A DNA stretch of 64,000 nt from Candidatus Thiosymbion ectosymbiont of Catanema sp. Cochon2018. GTDB taxonomy: Bacteria > Pseudomonadota > Gammaproteobacteria > Chromatiales > Chromatiaceae. Within the stretch, counting starts at the first letter, position 1. Each line of letters begins with the position of its first letter. The position numbers and the translations under genes are program-made. Below are positions 7,392 through 16,671 of this stretch, in pieces. The notes below the pieces were generated by a model, which saw nothing but the letters and a program-made list of their open reading frames with translations, ran no database searches and was not told where the DNA came from. Location: assembly GCA_011392765.1 (NCBI GenBank), contig WYCW01000001.1, positions 986,888-1,050,887 of the forward strand, read 5' to 3'.

Positions 7392-8251
7392 TCATGATTT
7401 TCGCCGTTGCTTTTTCTCTTTTTCCATGCCCTTCTCCATGCCCTTCTCCATGCCCTTCTCCACACCCTTCTCCATACCCTTCTCCATACCCTTCTCCATA
7501 CCTTTCATTCTTTTTTCTCCTTCCATGTGTCCGTCAACGAACGAGGAATGGTACAGACTGGCCTGGTAACGCAACTCTTCGATATGCCATTCGTAAGGCT
7601 AGCCTTCTCTTCTTCTCCCAGCTTCATGATATCCAGGACTTCTTGCTTTGGCCAGTCCTTGGCGCGAAACCCTTCTTCGATCTCTTCGTTCTTCAGAAAA
7701 TAGATCCACTCATCCAGGGGCTCCTTGGCGATGTCGTTGACTATATCAAGATAGTATTCCGGTAGAGTTTTAAATATGGGGTATTGCTTGCCGAAGAGCG
7801 CCTGTTGTTTGTTATTTCAGCCGCGGTCGTGGTAATAATCCCATGGAACGTTTGGGTCTTCCCATGATAGACATAGTCCTCGCCGTGCGCCAGATCGAAG
7901 TACAGGATGTTGATGGAAATCACCTTTGACGACATTTTCATAGAGATCTTGCTTTTGGATAAGTGCTCGTAATCGCCTTGGCGGTCGCAAACACGGATCC
8001 GCTGCAAATAATCGAATTCCCCTCTCGTACTGACCTCGATGAGAATGATTTGTTTCCCGATTCCGGACCTTCATATCCACGCGGTTGGATATGTCCCGGT
8101 GCTGCGGTTTGCTCTCGCTTTCGAGGATCTCCAGGATTCGATGTCATCCTTCATCAATTCCGGCCAAAAAGCTTTCCAGTACCTCGTAATTGGCCTTGCT
8201 CCGCAGCAGCCGCAGTGCCCAATCGAAGTTGACGAGTTTTCTGTTGTTCAT
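7392..8251 (-). pseudogene. Rpn-family recombination-promoting nuclease / putative transposase, broken
   Basis: On the minus strand the start (MNNRKLVNFDWALRLLRSKA) at 8251 and the rest match Rpn/YhgA-like PD-(D/E)XK proteins: FDWALRLLRSKANYEVLESF, then EILESESKPQH, DISNRVDMKVRNR, YLQRIRVCDRQGDY, and VISINILYFDLAHGEDYVYHG. These pieces lie in different frames separated by several small indels, so the gene is dead. The C-terminal part contains eight or so repeats of KGME, encoded by a 12-bp tandem repeat at about 7426-7510, where intact relatives have variable charged repeats. Rpn proteins are RecA-independent recombination nucleases. Confidence 0.8.
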
Positions 8252-8367
8252 GCTGCTTCAAACCCCGTTTCGTAATTATTCAGCCTATAGGCAGGGACGC
8301 CTGCGCTACGCGGGGACCGGTAACGCTTGACCCAATGGCATCGCATTATAATCAGCCACCTGCAATC

Positions 8368-8490
8368 CAATGCCATTAAGTCGTAAGCATTGCCAGTCGG
8401 CAAAGTAAGAGAAACTACGAATCACGCGAATCCTCGCTCAGAAGCGATTCGCGGAAATTCGCGTGGACGTATGATTTTCTCTAAATGGCC
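8368..8490. repeat. Family C element, right end lost
   Basis: The left terminus CAATGCCATTAAG is intact at 8368, followed by the ACTACGAATCACGCGAATCC hairpin arm and a diverged right arm (ATTCGCGTGGACGTATGATT). The right CATTG terminus is not recognisable. Confidence 0.65.
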
Positions 8491-8521
8491 ACCTAAATGG
8501 ATGAAATTCCAAGTGTTGTAA

Positions 8522-9118
8522 TCAACCGCTTGCAATCAAGGCTATGATAGCCATGATTTTTTCCGGCATCTGAATATGGTATTCGCTGGTGTCGATGTAG
8601 AAATTCTTCTCCGTGAGTTTAAGAAATCTCCATAGGCTCCCGGTGGTTACGCAGCCATAAATGGTTTTGATTTCATTGTTCTTTTCGGCGTTGAATCGTT
8701 GTGCTGCGATCATCTCTGCGCCGCATTGAGGTATGCCGCTTTTAATATTATCGTTTTTGGCTTCCACCATCACCAAAATCGGCGCATCCAGTCGATACTG
8801 TTCCCGCGATTTGGAAAGAATGAAATCACAGCGGCCGGAAAGCCCAGCTTCCGTATCCACATTGAATTCAATACCCGAGAATAGGCTTATCTCTTTCAGG
8901 CTCAGCTTCAGTTTTGCCAATAATGGAGCGACAATCAGCTCCGATCTGGCTTTTTCCGTATCAATGGCTAATGCCAGGGGTATGAATTCCCTTAAAATTG
9001 CCGCCAATTCCATCGGCACTTCATAATCCGGAACCGCGGGAAACAATGGTTCATCTTCTGTGAATTCAAGCTGAAACCTGTCCTTTAAATCACCAAGTGT
9101 GAAATCACTGTAGCTCAT
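8522..9118 (-). CDS. Hypothetical protein with a nuclease-like core
   Basis: 198 residues from the ATG at 9118 (MSYSDFTLGDLKDRFQ); a 15-residue upstream extension is possible but has no support. The middle contains GRCDFILSKS, then a strand ILVMVEAKND. This D-x(n)-E-A-K arrangement is that of PD-(D/E)XK enzymes, including the R-subunit N-terminal domain of type I restriction systems. The C-terminal part (KTIYGCVTTGSLWRFLKL) is also seen in such restriction-like proteins. It stands alone, with no methyltransferase nearby. The AT-richer composition compared with moeB suggests acquisition from elsewhere. No specific function can be given. Confidence 0.65.
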   Translation of the reverse strand: MSYSDFTLGDLKDRFQLEFTEDEPLFPAVPDYEVPMELAAILREFIPLALAIDTEKARSELIVAPLLAKLKLSLKEISLFSGIEFNVDTEAGLSGRCDFILSKSREQYRLDAPILVMVEAKNDNIKSGIPQCGAEMIAAQRFNAEKNNEIKTIYGCVTTGSLWRFLKLTEKNFYIDTSEYHIQMPEKIMAIIALIASG

Positions 9119-9248
9119 TTTCGGTATCTCGATGTAAGTTGCTGTTGTCGTGTAGTATATCAACGCCTGATAGTTGACTGGCGAGGCTTCGCCTCAGACT
9201 GACGAGGTGTGGATTTTATGTACATGTCAGGTCCTGGAAGATTCTCCT

Positions 9249-9554
9249 GTGACAAATCACGAAACGCTGAGCGCCGACGAGCAGTGGAACAGGATCGTCG
9301 AGTTAGAACTCGTGCCTCACCCCGGACAAGAGCATCCCGAGATCATAGAGAGAGACTACGGCATGAGCCACGGTGTGCTCCGTGTTAAGGTACGCGCAGC
9401 AAACGCGGGATATGTCCTCAGACAGTGGGTGGTCGACTGCTCTCCTGACCACAGTCTCGACGGCCCTGAATACCGACTTTGGCTCAAGGACAGCCTAGCG
9501 AGGCTTTGCCTCAGACCGACAAGGCGTGAGGCCCCAAAAGCCCCTCTCCCGTAA
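9249..9554 (+). CDS. Hypothetical small protein, ends in a repeat
   Basis: An open frame with GTG at 9249 (reading VTNHETLSADEQWNRIVELE) up to a junction near 9498, after which the translated residues (SLARLCLRPTRREAPKAPLP) come from a family A repeat. The N-terminal 25 codons of the longer frame (from 9174) also derive from a family A end. So only about 83 residues are non-repeat, and the gene is probably a remnant caught between two elements. No homology recognised. Confidence 0.35.
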   Translation: MTNHETLSADEQWNRIVELELVPHPGQEHPEIIERDYGMSHGVLRVKVRAANAGYVLRQWVVDCSPDHSLDGPEYRLWLKDSLARLCLRPTRREAPKAPLP

Positions 9555-9769
9555 GGCCCCATCTCCTACGCCCAACCAGCCGTTGGAGAGCCAGGGTAGG
9601 TCGAAGTCGAAATCGGTATCGAAATCGGTATCGCAATCTCGATTTCGATTTCGATCCCGATCCCGATCCCGATTACGATTACGATTACGATTACGATCAC
9701 GACAACGAGAGAGGTTAGACGTTTGCGAAATTTGACTCATTTGCACAAAATCTGGTCATTCAAGGAATC
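9499..9769 (-). repeat. Family A element with microsatellite cargo
   Basis: Reverse-orientation copy flanked by CTAG on both sides (9495-9498 and 9770-9773). It begins CGAGGCTTTGCCTCAGACC, contains a conserved spacer (GCCCCATCTCCTACGCCC, then CAGCCGTTGGAGAGCC) and a hexamer-type microsatellite (CGATTT, CGATCC and CGATTA units, about 9597-9710), and ends near CAAGGAATC. Sister copies are at 15685, 31045 and 47075. Confidence 0.85.
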
Positions 9770-9985
9770 CTAGCGTTGTACGGAGTCTCAAGTGCTATTC
9801 TCGCGCCTGGATACCGTTCGCCCACCGGGCAATAATTGGTGGATCTGCGCGCGATCAGCTCCGTGGTCCTCTTACGCAGGTCCCTTCTCCGAGACTCGAT
9901 GCATCACAGATATTTGGCTTGGCAATAGAGTAAGCTATCCCCTGCACGCCGTGCTTTGCTTCAGCGCGCTGGGGGGCATCTGGGA

Positions 9986-10629
9986 GTGAAAAATGAGGTG
10001 AAAGGGGGTAAGAAACCCCTGCCCCGGCTGGTGGTAGCCGTCTCGGCCCTGGGTCTGTTCCTGGTCGGCTATTACTGGGGCAACCAATACCGGCATGGTG
10101 ATTCCACTCCTCCGGTAATCGAGGGGGTCCTGGTCCGCCCGCCCCGCCCGCTCCCCGCCTTCGAGTTTCGAGATGCGGCCGGTCGCCTCTTCACCACCGA
10201 GCGCTTTGCAGGGCACTGGACCTTGCTGTCCTTCGGCGATTCGAGCCGGGCACCCGGCCAGTCGGTAGTCATGCGTATGATCGAGGTATACAACCGCCTG
10301 GCGATCACTCCCGACCTGCAGGAGAAGCTCCTGCTCGTACTTGCGACCCGGATCGAGGATTCGACCCCGGCGTGGGACTCCACCACCGGTCCCCGGTACT
10401 CACGCTCCTGGTGGGAGAAGCCGGCGAGATGCAACCTCTGCGGACGGCCCTGGGCCTGCCGATGGAGGAAACGGCCGTAACCGCGGATCAGGCGATTCCC
10501 TGCTACCTGATCGGACCCTCGGGCCGACTGTTGGCCCTGTTTCCGGACGCCCAACCACCCGCATCCATCGCCTCCGACCTGGCCGCCATCGCCGCCCGCA
10601 ACAACGCCCTGGAGCCCACCGATGCTTGA
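9986..10629 (+). pseudogene. SCO1/SenC-like thioredoxin-fold protein with a frameshift
   Basis: The 5' part encodes a membrane-anchored protein (helix AVSALGLFLVGYYWG), then LPAFEFRDAAGRLF and FAGHWTLLSFGD, as in SCO/SenC copper-delivery proteins. The metal-binding CxxxC that normally follows is replaced by SSRAPGQS, so copper binding is unlikely. At about 10385-10395, in a run of C residues (GGTCCCCGG), the frame shifts. The next frame continues with VLTLLVGEAGEMQPL, LGLP and CYLIGPSGRLLALF, the expected SCO C-terminal half, ending at 10629. Either the gene is broken or a base is wrong. The start is uncertain (GTG 9986 or 9998). It overlaps psd by 8 bases. Confidence 0.7.
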
Positions 10630-11542
10630 AGGATCACCGCGCTGGTATCACCGCCTCTATGTGGGTATGCAATACCTGCTGCCCCACCACCTGCTCTCGG
10701 CTCTCATGTTTCGGGTAACCAGGGTCCGCTGGCGACCACTCAAGGACTTGCTCATCGGTACCGTCGTCCGTCAGTATCGCGTGGATATGACCGAGGCGCG
10801 GGAGTGTAACCCCAGGGCCTATGCCAGCTTCAACGCCTTCTTCACTCGTCCCCTGCGACAGGACGCCCGCCCCATCGCCGTCCGGGAAGACGCCGTGGCC
10901 TGCCCGGCAGACGGGACCCTGAGCCAACTCGGCACCATCGAGGGTGGCCGCGTCTTCCAGGCCAAGGGACATGACTGCTCGCTCCCGGAGTTGCTGGGGG
11001 GGAGGAAGGACTGGGCACAAGGGTTCGAAGGCGGTGCCTTTGCCACCATCTACCTCTCTCCCCGGGACTACCACCGGGTGCACATGCCCGTGGCGGCGAC
11101 TCTGCGGGAGATGATCCATGTCCCCGGACGGCTGTTCAGTGTCAACCCGACCACCACGGCCTTGGTGCCGGGGTTGTTCGGCCGCAACGAGCGGGTACTG
11201 TGCCTGTTCGAGGCAACGCCCGGCCCCATGGCCCTCATCCTGGTGGGAGCCATCTTCGTCGGCAGCATGGAGACCGTTTGGGCGGGCCGGGTCACGCCTA
11301 CCGGCATCCTTATGCCTAACCGGACCTACGCGGGAAAGGAGGCCATCTGTTTGGACAAAGGTGTGGAGATGGGGCGCTTCAACATGGGTTCCACGGTCAT
11401 TCTGCTCTTCGGGCCAGACAGCGTCGCGTGGGATCCGGGGCTCGAACCCGGTGCTCACCTGCGTATGGGGCAGTACATCGGACGAATTCATGAGTTAAGC
11501 GGGAGGAGACCATCTGATCGACCTTCTTCATTGAATGGATAA
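10622..11542 (+). CDS. psd: Phosphatidylserine decarboxylase
   Basis: A 306-residue enzyme that converts phosphatidylserine to phosphatidylethanolamine at the inner membrane. The self-cleavage site is seen as FNMGST with Ser about residue 257, which becomes the pyruvoyl group of the alpha chain; most family members have LGST, so Met for Leu is a mild variation. Other family motifs: FNAFFTRPL, CPADGTLSQLG, YLSPRDYHRVHMP and SVNPTT. Translation is coupled to the preceding SCO-like frame (ATG inside its last codons). The C-terminus extends about 15 residues beyond the usual end into basic sequence. Confidence 0.95.
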   Translation: MLEGSPRWYHRLYVGMQYLLPHHLLSALMFRVTRVRWRPLKDLLIGTVVRQYRVDMTEARECNPRAYASFNAFFTRPLRQDARPIAVREDAVACPADGTLSQLGTIEGGRVFQAKGHDCSLPELLGGRKDWAQGFEGGAFATIYLSPRDYHRVHMPVAATLREMIHVPGRLFSVNPTTTALVPGLFGRNERVLCLFEATPGPMALILVGAIFVGSMETVWAGRVTPTGILMPNRTYAGKEAICLDKGVEMGRFNMGSTVILLFGPDSVAWDPGLEPGAHLRMGQYIGRIHELSGRRPSDRPSSLNG

Positions 11543-11970
11543 AGCAATTGACACGGCCCGTCCTGAATCTCCGACTCCGCATCCGGGGATTCGCCTCCGA
11601 AATCGGGTATCCTATTGGCTGCGGTGGCGTTGCCACGCAACCGAGTTGCGTCGAACAGAGGGGAGGTCAGGTTATGTGCGGGCTCCGGGGGGGCGGTGCT
11701 ACCGTTCATTCCGACCACGCCCTAACCCGACAGTCGAGGAAAACCACGAATCACGCGCATCTTCGTGAAATCGTCATCCCGAACCGTAAGGGAGGGATCT
11801 TTTTCGCGCCGACTCGCACGATTCGTAGTTTTCCCTTCCGCATCGGTCGGCAGGTTAGGCGCGTCGGACTTACCGGCACCCGGTAACCTCACAGGGCGCG
11901 CTCAACCCGACCTACCTGCTCCAACGGCAATTCCACGGCAACCATCTCGACAACCCACGGGAGTATTTAA
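11543..11970. other. Intergenic region with a partial family C interior
   Basis: No convincing gene. 11741-11835 holds the family C hairpin (CACGAATCACGCG, then CATCCCGAACCGTAAGG and GGATCTTTTTCGCG, then ACGATTCGTAG) without CAATGCC termini. The remaining sequence shows nothing recognisable apart from the leader of the next gene. Confidence 0.65.
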
Positions 11971-12693
11971 ATGACAGCAAGAAAATCCCTGCTACTGCTC
12001 GCATCGGCTACCGGCTTGACGCTGGCACTGCACGAGAGCGCCTTATCCGAATCCCTGACGGCCGACACAAGGGTTACCCCTGAGCCGGCGACGATCGAAA
12101 GCCCGGATCCAGGACCCACGCCGAAAATCGAGAAAACCTTCGCCGCCGGCGAGACGACTCCCACGAGCCCGAAGATCATGCCTCCGGTACCACCGAAACA
12201 AGACGCCGTGGCACCGGAATCGTTTTCGCCACCACCGACCCCGAAGTGCGGAACCTGCCGGTATCACGCGAAAAGTACGGCCCCGGAAGAACGCGGCACC
12301 CGGTGGGAACAGCGCTTCCGGAACATGCGCGAGCGGGCCATGAAACGGAATCAGGAGATGCGGGAGTTCGCGGAACGCTGGGATTCCTACTGGAAGACAC
12401 TGGACGCCATGACACCGGAGCAGAAAGAGGCGGTCCATGCCATCTTCGGCCGCGGACAACGGCGATGCTTTGGTCGGACGGGTCGTCAACTACCGCCCGG
12501 CATGCCCACGCGATCGCGTTCGAGTCAACCCGAATTCGGCTTTCCGACCGGCCACGGCTTTCCGGGACCAGGCTACGGCTATGGTCCTCAGAGCGCACCA
12601 CCTCGTCCGTTCGAGCTGGGTCCCATGTTTCCTCCCTCCGGTAAGCGCCCCCTGCCCCCCAGTGGTGCCCGACCTGAGAACGGCAAAAACTAG
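11971..12693 (+). CDS. Secreted proline-rich hypothetical protein
   Basis: 240 residues with an N-terminal signal peptide (MTARKSLLLLASATGLTLAL, likely cleaved near ALSES). The next 75 residues are rich in Pro, Thr and Glu, then comes a pair CGTCRYH. A charged helical segment follows, about 105-155 (RWEQRFRNMRERAMKRNQEM and DAMTPEQKEAVHAIFG), which recalls the helical Spy/CpxP-like envelope proteins. The tail is Pro/Gly-rich. A periplasmic location is likely; no function is claimed. It sits between psd and trkA in the same orientation but with long gaps, so it is probably its own unit. Confidence 0.65.
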   Translation: MTARKSLLLLASATGLTLALHESALSESLTADTRVTPEPATIESPDPGPTPKIEKTFAAGETTPTSPKIMPPVPPKQDAVAPESFSPPPTPKCGTCRYHAKSTAPEERGTRWEQRFRNMRERAMKRNQEMREFAERWDSYWKTLDAMTPEQKEAVHAIFGRGQRRCFGRTGRQLPPGMPTRSRSSQPEFGFPTGHGFPGPGYGYGPQSAPPRPFELGPMFPPSGKRPLPPSGARPENGKN

Positions 12694-12846
12694 GGGCCTT
12701 CCAAGATCCGAATTCTCCCGCTACGGACGGCGGAAAAGGGCATACCGGACGGCACCGGGTGAGCTGCAAAGCAGTGAACGGCTTGGGTAGGAGGCCCAAG
12801 ACCGGTGCCCAAACGGAGACCGGACTGCGAAGCATAGAATCGTTAC

Positions 12847-14220
12847 ATGAAAATCATCATCCTCGGCGCCGGCCAGGTGGGTTCCTCAGTAGCGGCCAAC
12901 CTGGTCAGCGAGGCCAACGACATCACCGTGGTCGACCTCAGGCAGGATCTGTTGCGGGATCTGCAGGACCGCTTCGATCTGCGCACGGTGGAGGGTCACG
13001 GCGCCCATCCGGATGTGCTGCTGCGGGCCGGCGCCGGGGATGCGGACATGATGGTCGCCGTCACCAACAGCGACGAGACCAACATGGTGGCCTGTCAGGT
13101 TGCCTATACGCTCTTTCACACGCCGACCAAGATCGCCCGTGTACGTTCCCAGGACTTCCTCGATCACCCCGACCTGTTCTCCCCCGAGGCCCTGCCGATC
13201 GACGTCCACATCAGCCCCGAGCAGTTGGTTACCGGCCACATCATGCGCCTGATCGAGAATCCCGGTGCCCTCCAGGTGCAGGATTTCGCCGGCGGTCGGG
13301 TACGCCTGGTGGCGGTGAGGGCTTACCACGGGGGACCCCTGGTGGGCAATCAGCTGCGCGCCCTCTACGACCACATGCCCGACGTGGACGCCCGGGTAGC
13401 GGCCGTTTACCGCCAGGACCGGGCGATTCAGCCGGAAGGGAACACGATCATCGAGGCCAATGACGAAGTCTTTTTCATCGCGGCACCGAAGCACATCCGC
13501 GCCGTGATGAGTGAGCTGCGGCGGCTGGAAAAACCATACAAGCGGCTCATCTTCGCCGGGGGCGGCAACATCGGCACCCGGCTGGCCCACACCTTGGAAC
13601 GCAACTACCGGGTCAAGGTCATCGAGTGCATCCCGGACCGCTGCAAGCACATCGCCGAGGAGCTGGAACGGACCATCGTGCTCCAGGGAGACGCGGCGGA
13701 CGAGGAGCTCCTCATCGAGGAGAACGTGGAGAACACGGACGTATTCTGCTCCGTGACCGACGACGACGAGGCCAACATTCTGTCGGCCATGCTGGCGAAA
13801 CGCCTGGGGGCGCGCAAGGTGATGGCCCTCATCAACCGCAGTGCCTACGTGGACCTGGTCCAGAGCGGGCCCATCGACGTGGCCATCTCGCCCCAGCAGG
13901 TCACCATCGGCAGCCTGCTGAAGCACGTGCGGCGGGGAGACGTGGTGGAGGTGCATTCCTTGAGACGCGGCGCGGCCGAGGCCATCGAAGCCATCGCCCA
14001 CGGTGATGCAGGCTCCAGCAAGGTTATCGGCAACGCCATCGAGGACATCGACCTGCCCAAGGGGACCAACATCGGCGCCATCGTACGCGGCGACGAGGTG
14101 CTCATCGCCCATCACGATACCGTCATCATGCCCGAGGACCACGTGATTCTGTTTCTGCAGGACAAACGGCGGGTACCGGAAGTCGAGCAACTGTTCCAGG
14201 TCGGCGTAACCTTTGTGTGA
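12847..14220 (+). CDS. trkA: Trk potassium uptake system, NAD-binding subunit TrkA
   Basis: 457 residues, the usual length. Cytoplasmic regulatory subunit that binds NAD(H) and gates the TrkH channel. Two RCK/TrkA-N domains are visible: [10 protein letters not shown] (7-16) with acidic VVDLRQD, and a second [10 protein letters not shown] (about 238-247), each followed by a TrkA-C-like domain. Six bases separate its stop from trkH, indicating one operon. It is encoded in GC-rich core-like sequence. Confidence 0.97.
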   Translation: MKIIILGAGQVGSSVAANLVSEANDITVVDLRQDLLRDLQDRFDLRTVEGHGAHPDVLLRAGAGDADMMVAVTNSDETNMVACQVAYTLFHTPTKIARVRSQDFLDHPDLFSPEALPIDVHISPEQLVTGHIMRLIENPGALQVQDFAGGRVRLVAVRAYHGGPLVGNQLRALYDHMPDVDARVAAVYRQDRAIQPEGNTIIEANDEVFFIAAPKHIRAVMSELRRLEKPYKRLIFAGGGNIGTRLAHTLERNYRVKVIECIPDRCKHIAEELERTIVLQGDAADEELLIEENVENTDVFCSVTDDDEANILSAMLAKRLGARKVMALINRSAYVDLVQSGPIDVAISPQQVTIGSLLKHVRRGDVVEVHSLRRGAAEAIEAIAHGDAGSSKVIGNAIEDIDLPKGTNIGAIVRGDEVLIAHHDTVIMPEDHVILFLQDKRRVPEVEQLFQVGVTFV

Positions 14221-14226
14221 GGGGAC

Positions 14227-15678
14227 ATGAAACCGTTCGCGGCACAAAAGGTTCTGGGTCTGCTGTTGACGCTGTTCAGCCTCACCCTGATACCACCGGT
14301 ACTCGTCTCCCTGTGGTACCGGGACGGCGCGGTCCTGCCCTTCCTCATTGCCTTCGCACTCATTGCGAGTACCGGATTGCTTATCCTACTGCCGGTCCTC
14401 AAGCGCAGGGACGAATTACGGCTGCGCGACGGTTTCCTGGTAGTCGTCCTGTTCTGGACCGTACTCGGGCTCAGCGGCTCACTGCCCTTTATGCTGGCGG
14501 AGAGGCCCCACCTGTCCGTCACCGACGCCGTCTTCGAGTCCATATCCGGACTCACCACTACCGGGGCGACGGTCATCCTCGGCATCGACGAGCTGCCCCC
14601 CTCCATCCTCTATTATCGCCAGCAACTTCAATGGCTGGGAGGGATGGGCATCATCGTGCTGGCCGTCGCCGTGTTGCCCATGCTCGGCATCGGCGGCATG
14701 CAGCTCTACCGGGCCGAAACCCCGGGGCCCATGAAGGACTCCAAACTCACCCCCCGCATCACCGAGACCGCCAAGGCGCTCTGGTACATCTACCTGGGGC
14801 TGACGATCGCCTGCGTCATGGCCTACTGTATCGCCGGTATGCCCCTGTTCGATGCCATCGGTCACGCCTTCTCCACCGTGGCCATCGGCGGTTTCTCCAC
14901 CCACGACGCGAGCATCGGTTTCTTCGACAATACGGCGATCGAGATGGTCGCGGTGGTCTTCATGCTGCTCTCGGGCGTCAACTTCGCCCTCCACTTCATG
15001 GCCTGGAACCGCCGGTCCCCGACCACCTATCTGCACGACAGCGAGTTCCGTTTCTACTTTTTCCTCATGAGCGCCTCCACCGTCGTCGTCACCCTGGCGC
15101 TCTACTACACGGATACCTACTCCCGGTGGTCGGAGTCCTTCACCCAAGGGTTGTTCCAGGTGGTCTCGATCGGCACCACCACCGGCTTCACCACGGCTGA
15201 GTTCTATGACTGGCCGCCTTTTCTCCAGATCCTGCTGCTGTTCGCCAGCTTCGTCGGGGGCTGCGCCGGGTCTACCGGGGGCGGCATCAAGGTGATCCGG
15301 TTCCTGCTGCTCATCAAGCAGGGATTGCGCGAAATCGCGCGCCTGATCCACCCCAGCGCCCAGCTGCCGGTACGGATGGGATCCAAGACCGTAAATCACC
15401 GGGTGGTAGACGCGATCTGGGGCTTCTTCTCCCTCTACGTGGCCAGCTTCACCGTCATGTACCTGGCCCTGGCGGCGACCGGTATCGACCTACTCACCTC
15501 CTTCTCCGCCGTAGCGGCCTGCATCAACAACCTGGGACCGGGGCTGGCCCGCGTCGGCGCCAGCTACGCCGACCTGCACGACCCGGCCAAGTGGATCCTC
15601 TGCTTCGCCATGTTGCTCGGCCGTTTGGAGATCTTTACCTTGCTGGTGCTCCTCACACCCGCATTTTGGCGGCGTTGA
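14227..15678 (+). CDS. trkH: Trk potassium uptake system, membrane subunit TrkH
   Basis: A 483-residue integral membrane K+ transporter subunit with four M1-P-M2 repeats. Selectivity-loop regions are visible: SGLTTTGATV, FSTVAIGGFSTHD, SIGTTTGFTTAE and CAACINNLGPGL-like VAACINNLGPG. GGCAGSTGGGIKVIR is the characteristic TrkH segment. Directly follows trkA. A family A element begins two bases after the stop (CTAG at 15681). Confidence 0.97.
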   Translation: MKPFAAQKVLGLLLTLFSLTLIPPVLVSLWYRDGAVLPFLIAFALIASTGLLILLPVLKRRDELRLRDGFLVVVLFWTVLGLSGSLPFMLAERPHLSVTDAVFESISGLTTTGATVILGIDELPPSILYYRQQLQWLGGMGIIVLAVAVLPMLGIGGMQLYRAETPGPMKDSKLTPRITETAKALWYIYLGLTIACVMAYCIAGMPLFDAIGHAFSTVAIGGFSTHDASIGFFDNTAIEMVAVVFMLLSGVNFALHFMAWNRRSPTTYLHDSEFRFYFFLMSASTVVVTLALYYTDTYSRWSESFTQGLFQVVSIGTTTGFTTAEFYDWPPFLQILLLFASFVGGCAGSTGGGIKVIRFLLLIKQGLREIARLIHPSAQLPVRMGSKTVNHRVVDAIWGFFSLYVASFTVMYLALAATGIDLLTSFSAVAACINNLGPGLARVGASYADLHDPAKWILCFAMLLGRLEIFTLLVLLTPAFWRR

Positions 15679-15684
15679 GACTAG

Positions 15685-15909
15685 GATTCCTTGAGGGACC
15701 CGGATCTTTACCAATGAGTCAAGTTTGTGCAGTGCACAAATCGGGATCGGGATCGGGATCGAAATCGAGATTCCGATTGCGATCCCGATTTCGATTTCGA
15801 TTTCGACCTACCTTGGCTCTTCAACGGCTGGTTGGGCGTAGGAGATGGGGCCTTACGGGAGAGGGGCTTTTGGGGTCTTCATGCCTCGTCGGTCTGAGGC
15901 GAAGCCTCG
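15685..15909 (+). repeat. Family A element with microsatellite cargo
   Basis: Flanked by CTAG at 15681-15684 and 15910-15913. Starts GATTCCTTGAGGGACCCGG, then ATGAGTCAAGTTTGTGC, a GGGATC/GATTTC microsatellite (15743-15808), the spacer GGCTGGTTGGGCGTAGGAG, and ends GTCTGAGGCGAAGCCTCG. Short hairpins lie close to both ends (TCCTTGAGGGA and GAGGCGAAGCCTC). Confidence 0.88.
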
Positions 15910-15913
15910 CTAG

Positions 15914-16147
15914 GCAGTGGCTCAGTTTGAAAAATTTATGCTTGGCCGCTCACTTTCCGGTCCCTTTCTAGGGCGTTGGTTTGTTCGCCGGCTCAATCCG
16001 GCGGTCGGTGTCCTTCACATGGTTCCGTTCACGAGCACGCTCTTCCATCACCGAATGCCAACCGCCACTTCGCGTTGCTCAATTCCAGGGCCATGTACAG
16101 CACCGCTGCATTCTCGTACCCTTGCGCTTGAAGGTCCGCAATCATCT
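15914..16147. other. No gene seen
   Basis: Short open frames here have no recognisable features. Nothing further is visible between the family A element and the 73-bp repeat. Confidence 0.5.
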
Positions 16148-16220
16148 GAGCCGCTTTTTCAATACCATCGGATCGCATAACTTATTGAAAAATAAGGATT
16201 AGATGCCGCTAATCAATTAC
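16148..16220 (+). repeat. 73-bp dispersed repeat, copy 1
   Basis: GAGCCGCTTTTTCAATACC through GATGCCGCTAATCAATTAC, repeated with one mismatch at 56366-56438. It includes an imperfect inverted repeat (TTTTTCAATACCATCGGAT against TTATTGAAAAATAAGGAT). The copy here abuts a 5'-truncated gene. Confidence 0.8.
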
Positions 16221-16671
16221 TCTGGAACGTATTACTGCGGAACCCGAGATCCAGTATGAGGCACTCAAGGATGCAGGCAGGCGATGCGGCAAGGATTTCG
16301 CGGATGAGCTGAACGAAATCTTCGATGCCGAGTCCGAGCCACGGGATATTATCTCGCGAGTCCATTCATGGGCCGAGTTCGACTCGGGTGCTGGATTCGG
16401 TACGATTCACGCAGTACCAGATCAACCCGGTTCGCCGTGTGGGCATTTAATGGTCGTAGGTGACCCCTTTACCGGGGACGGATTTCCGTCCGATCAACGC
16501 AGGGATCTCAAAGGTTTCTTCGTAGGCTATGTGGAGGGTGTCTTGAACCGAATTACCAACCGCCATAATCGGGAGATTAACGTCAGCCACATCGCATGTG
16601 ACCTACACACTCCTGGAAAACCCAACCTGGGTTGTAGATTCAAGATCAGCTCTGTCGGAGAGGTTACCTAA
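16213..16671 (+). pseudogene. 5'-truncated soluble domain protein upstream of asparaginase
   Basis: An open frame of about 150 codons with no start codon before an internal ATG at 16450. It reads through YEALKDAGRRCGKDFADELN, WAEFDSGAGFGTIHA, then GFFVGYVEGVLNRI and ISHIACD-like VSHIACDLHTPGKP. The arrangement (helix, G-x-G-F-G, then F-V-x-G-Y-x-x-G and a late cysteine-containing strand) is reminiscent of V4R/4-vinyl-reductase-type ligand-binding domains, but that is a weak guess. The 5' end is cut exactly where the 73-bp repeat ends. Its TAA overlaps the asparaginase ATG (TAATG), so it was co-translated with that gene. Confidence 0.5.

Noticed and set aside
7361-7765. Plus-strand frame rich in PSPCPSP repeats as a secreted proline-rich protein
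   Set aside because: It is the complement of the KGME repeats of a minus-strand Rpn pseudogene.
9597-9710. Hexamer repeats as possible replication-origin iterons
   Set aside because: The same microsatellite occurs in several family A elements and there is no rep gene or DnaA-box cluster.
11425-11470. A tRNA-like stretch (GGGGCTCGAACCCGGTGC)
   Set aside because: It lies in the psd coding region and has no acceptor stem or cloverleaf.
11548-11886. Open frame with a possible start after psd
   Set aside because: Most of it is a family C hairpin; no homology or consistent codon use.
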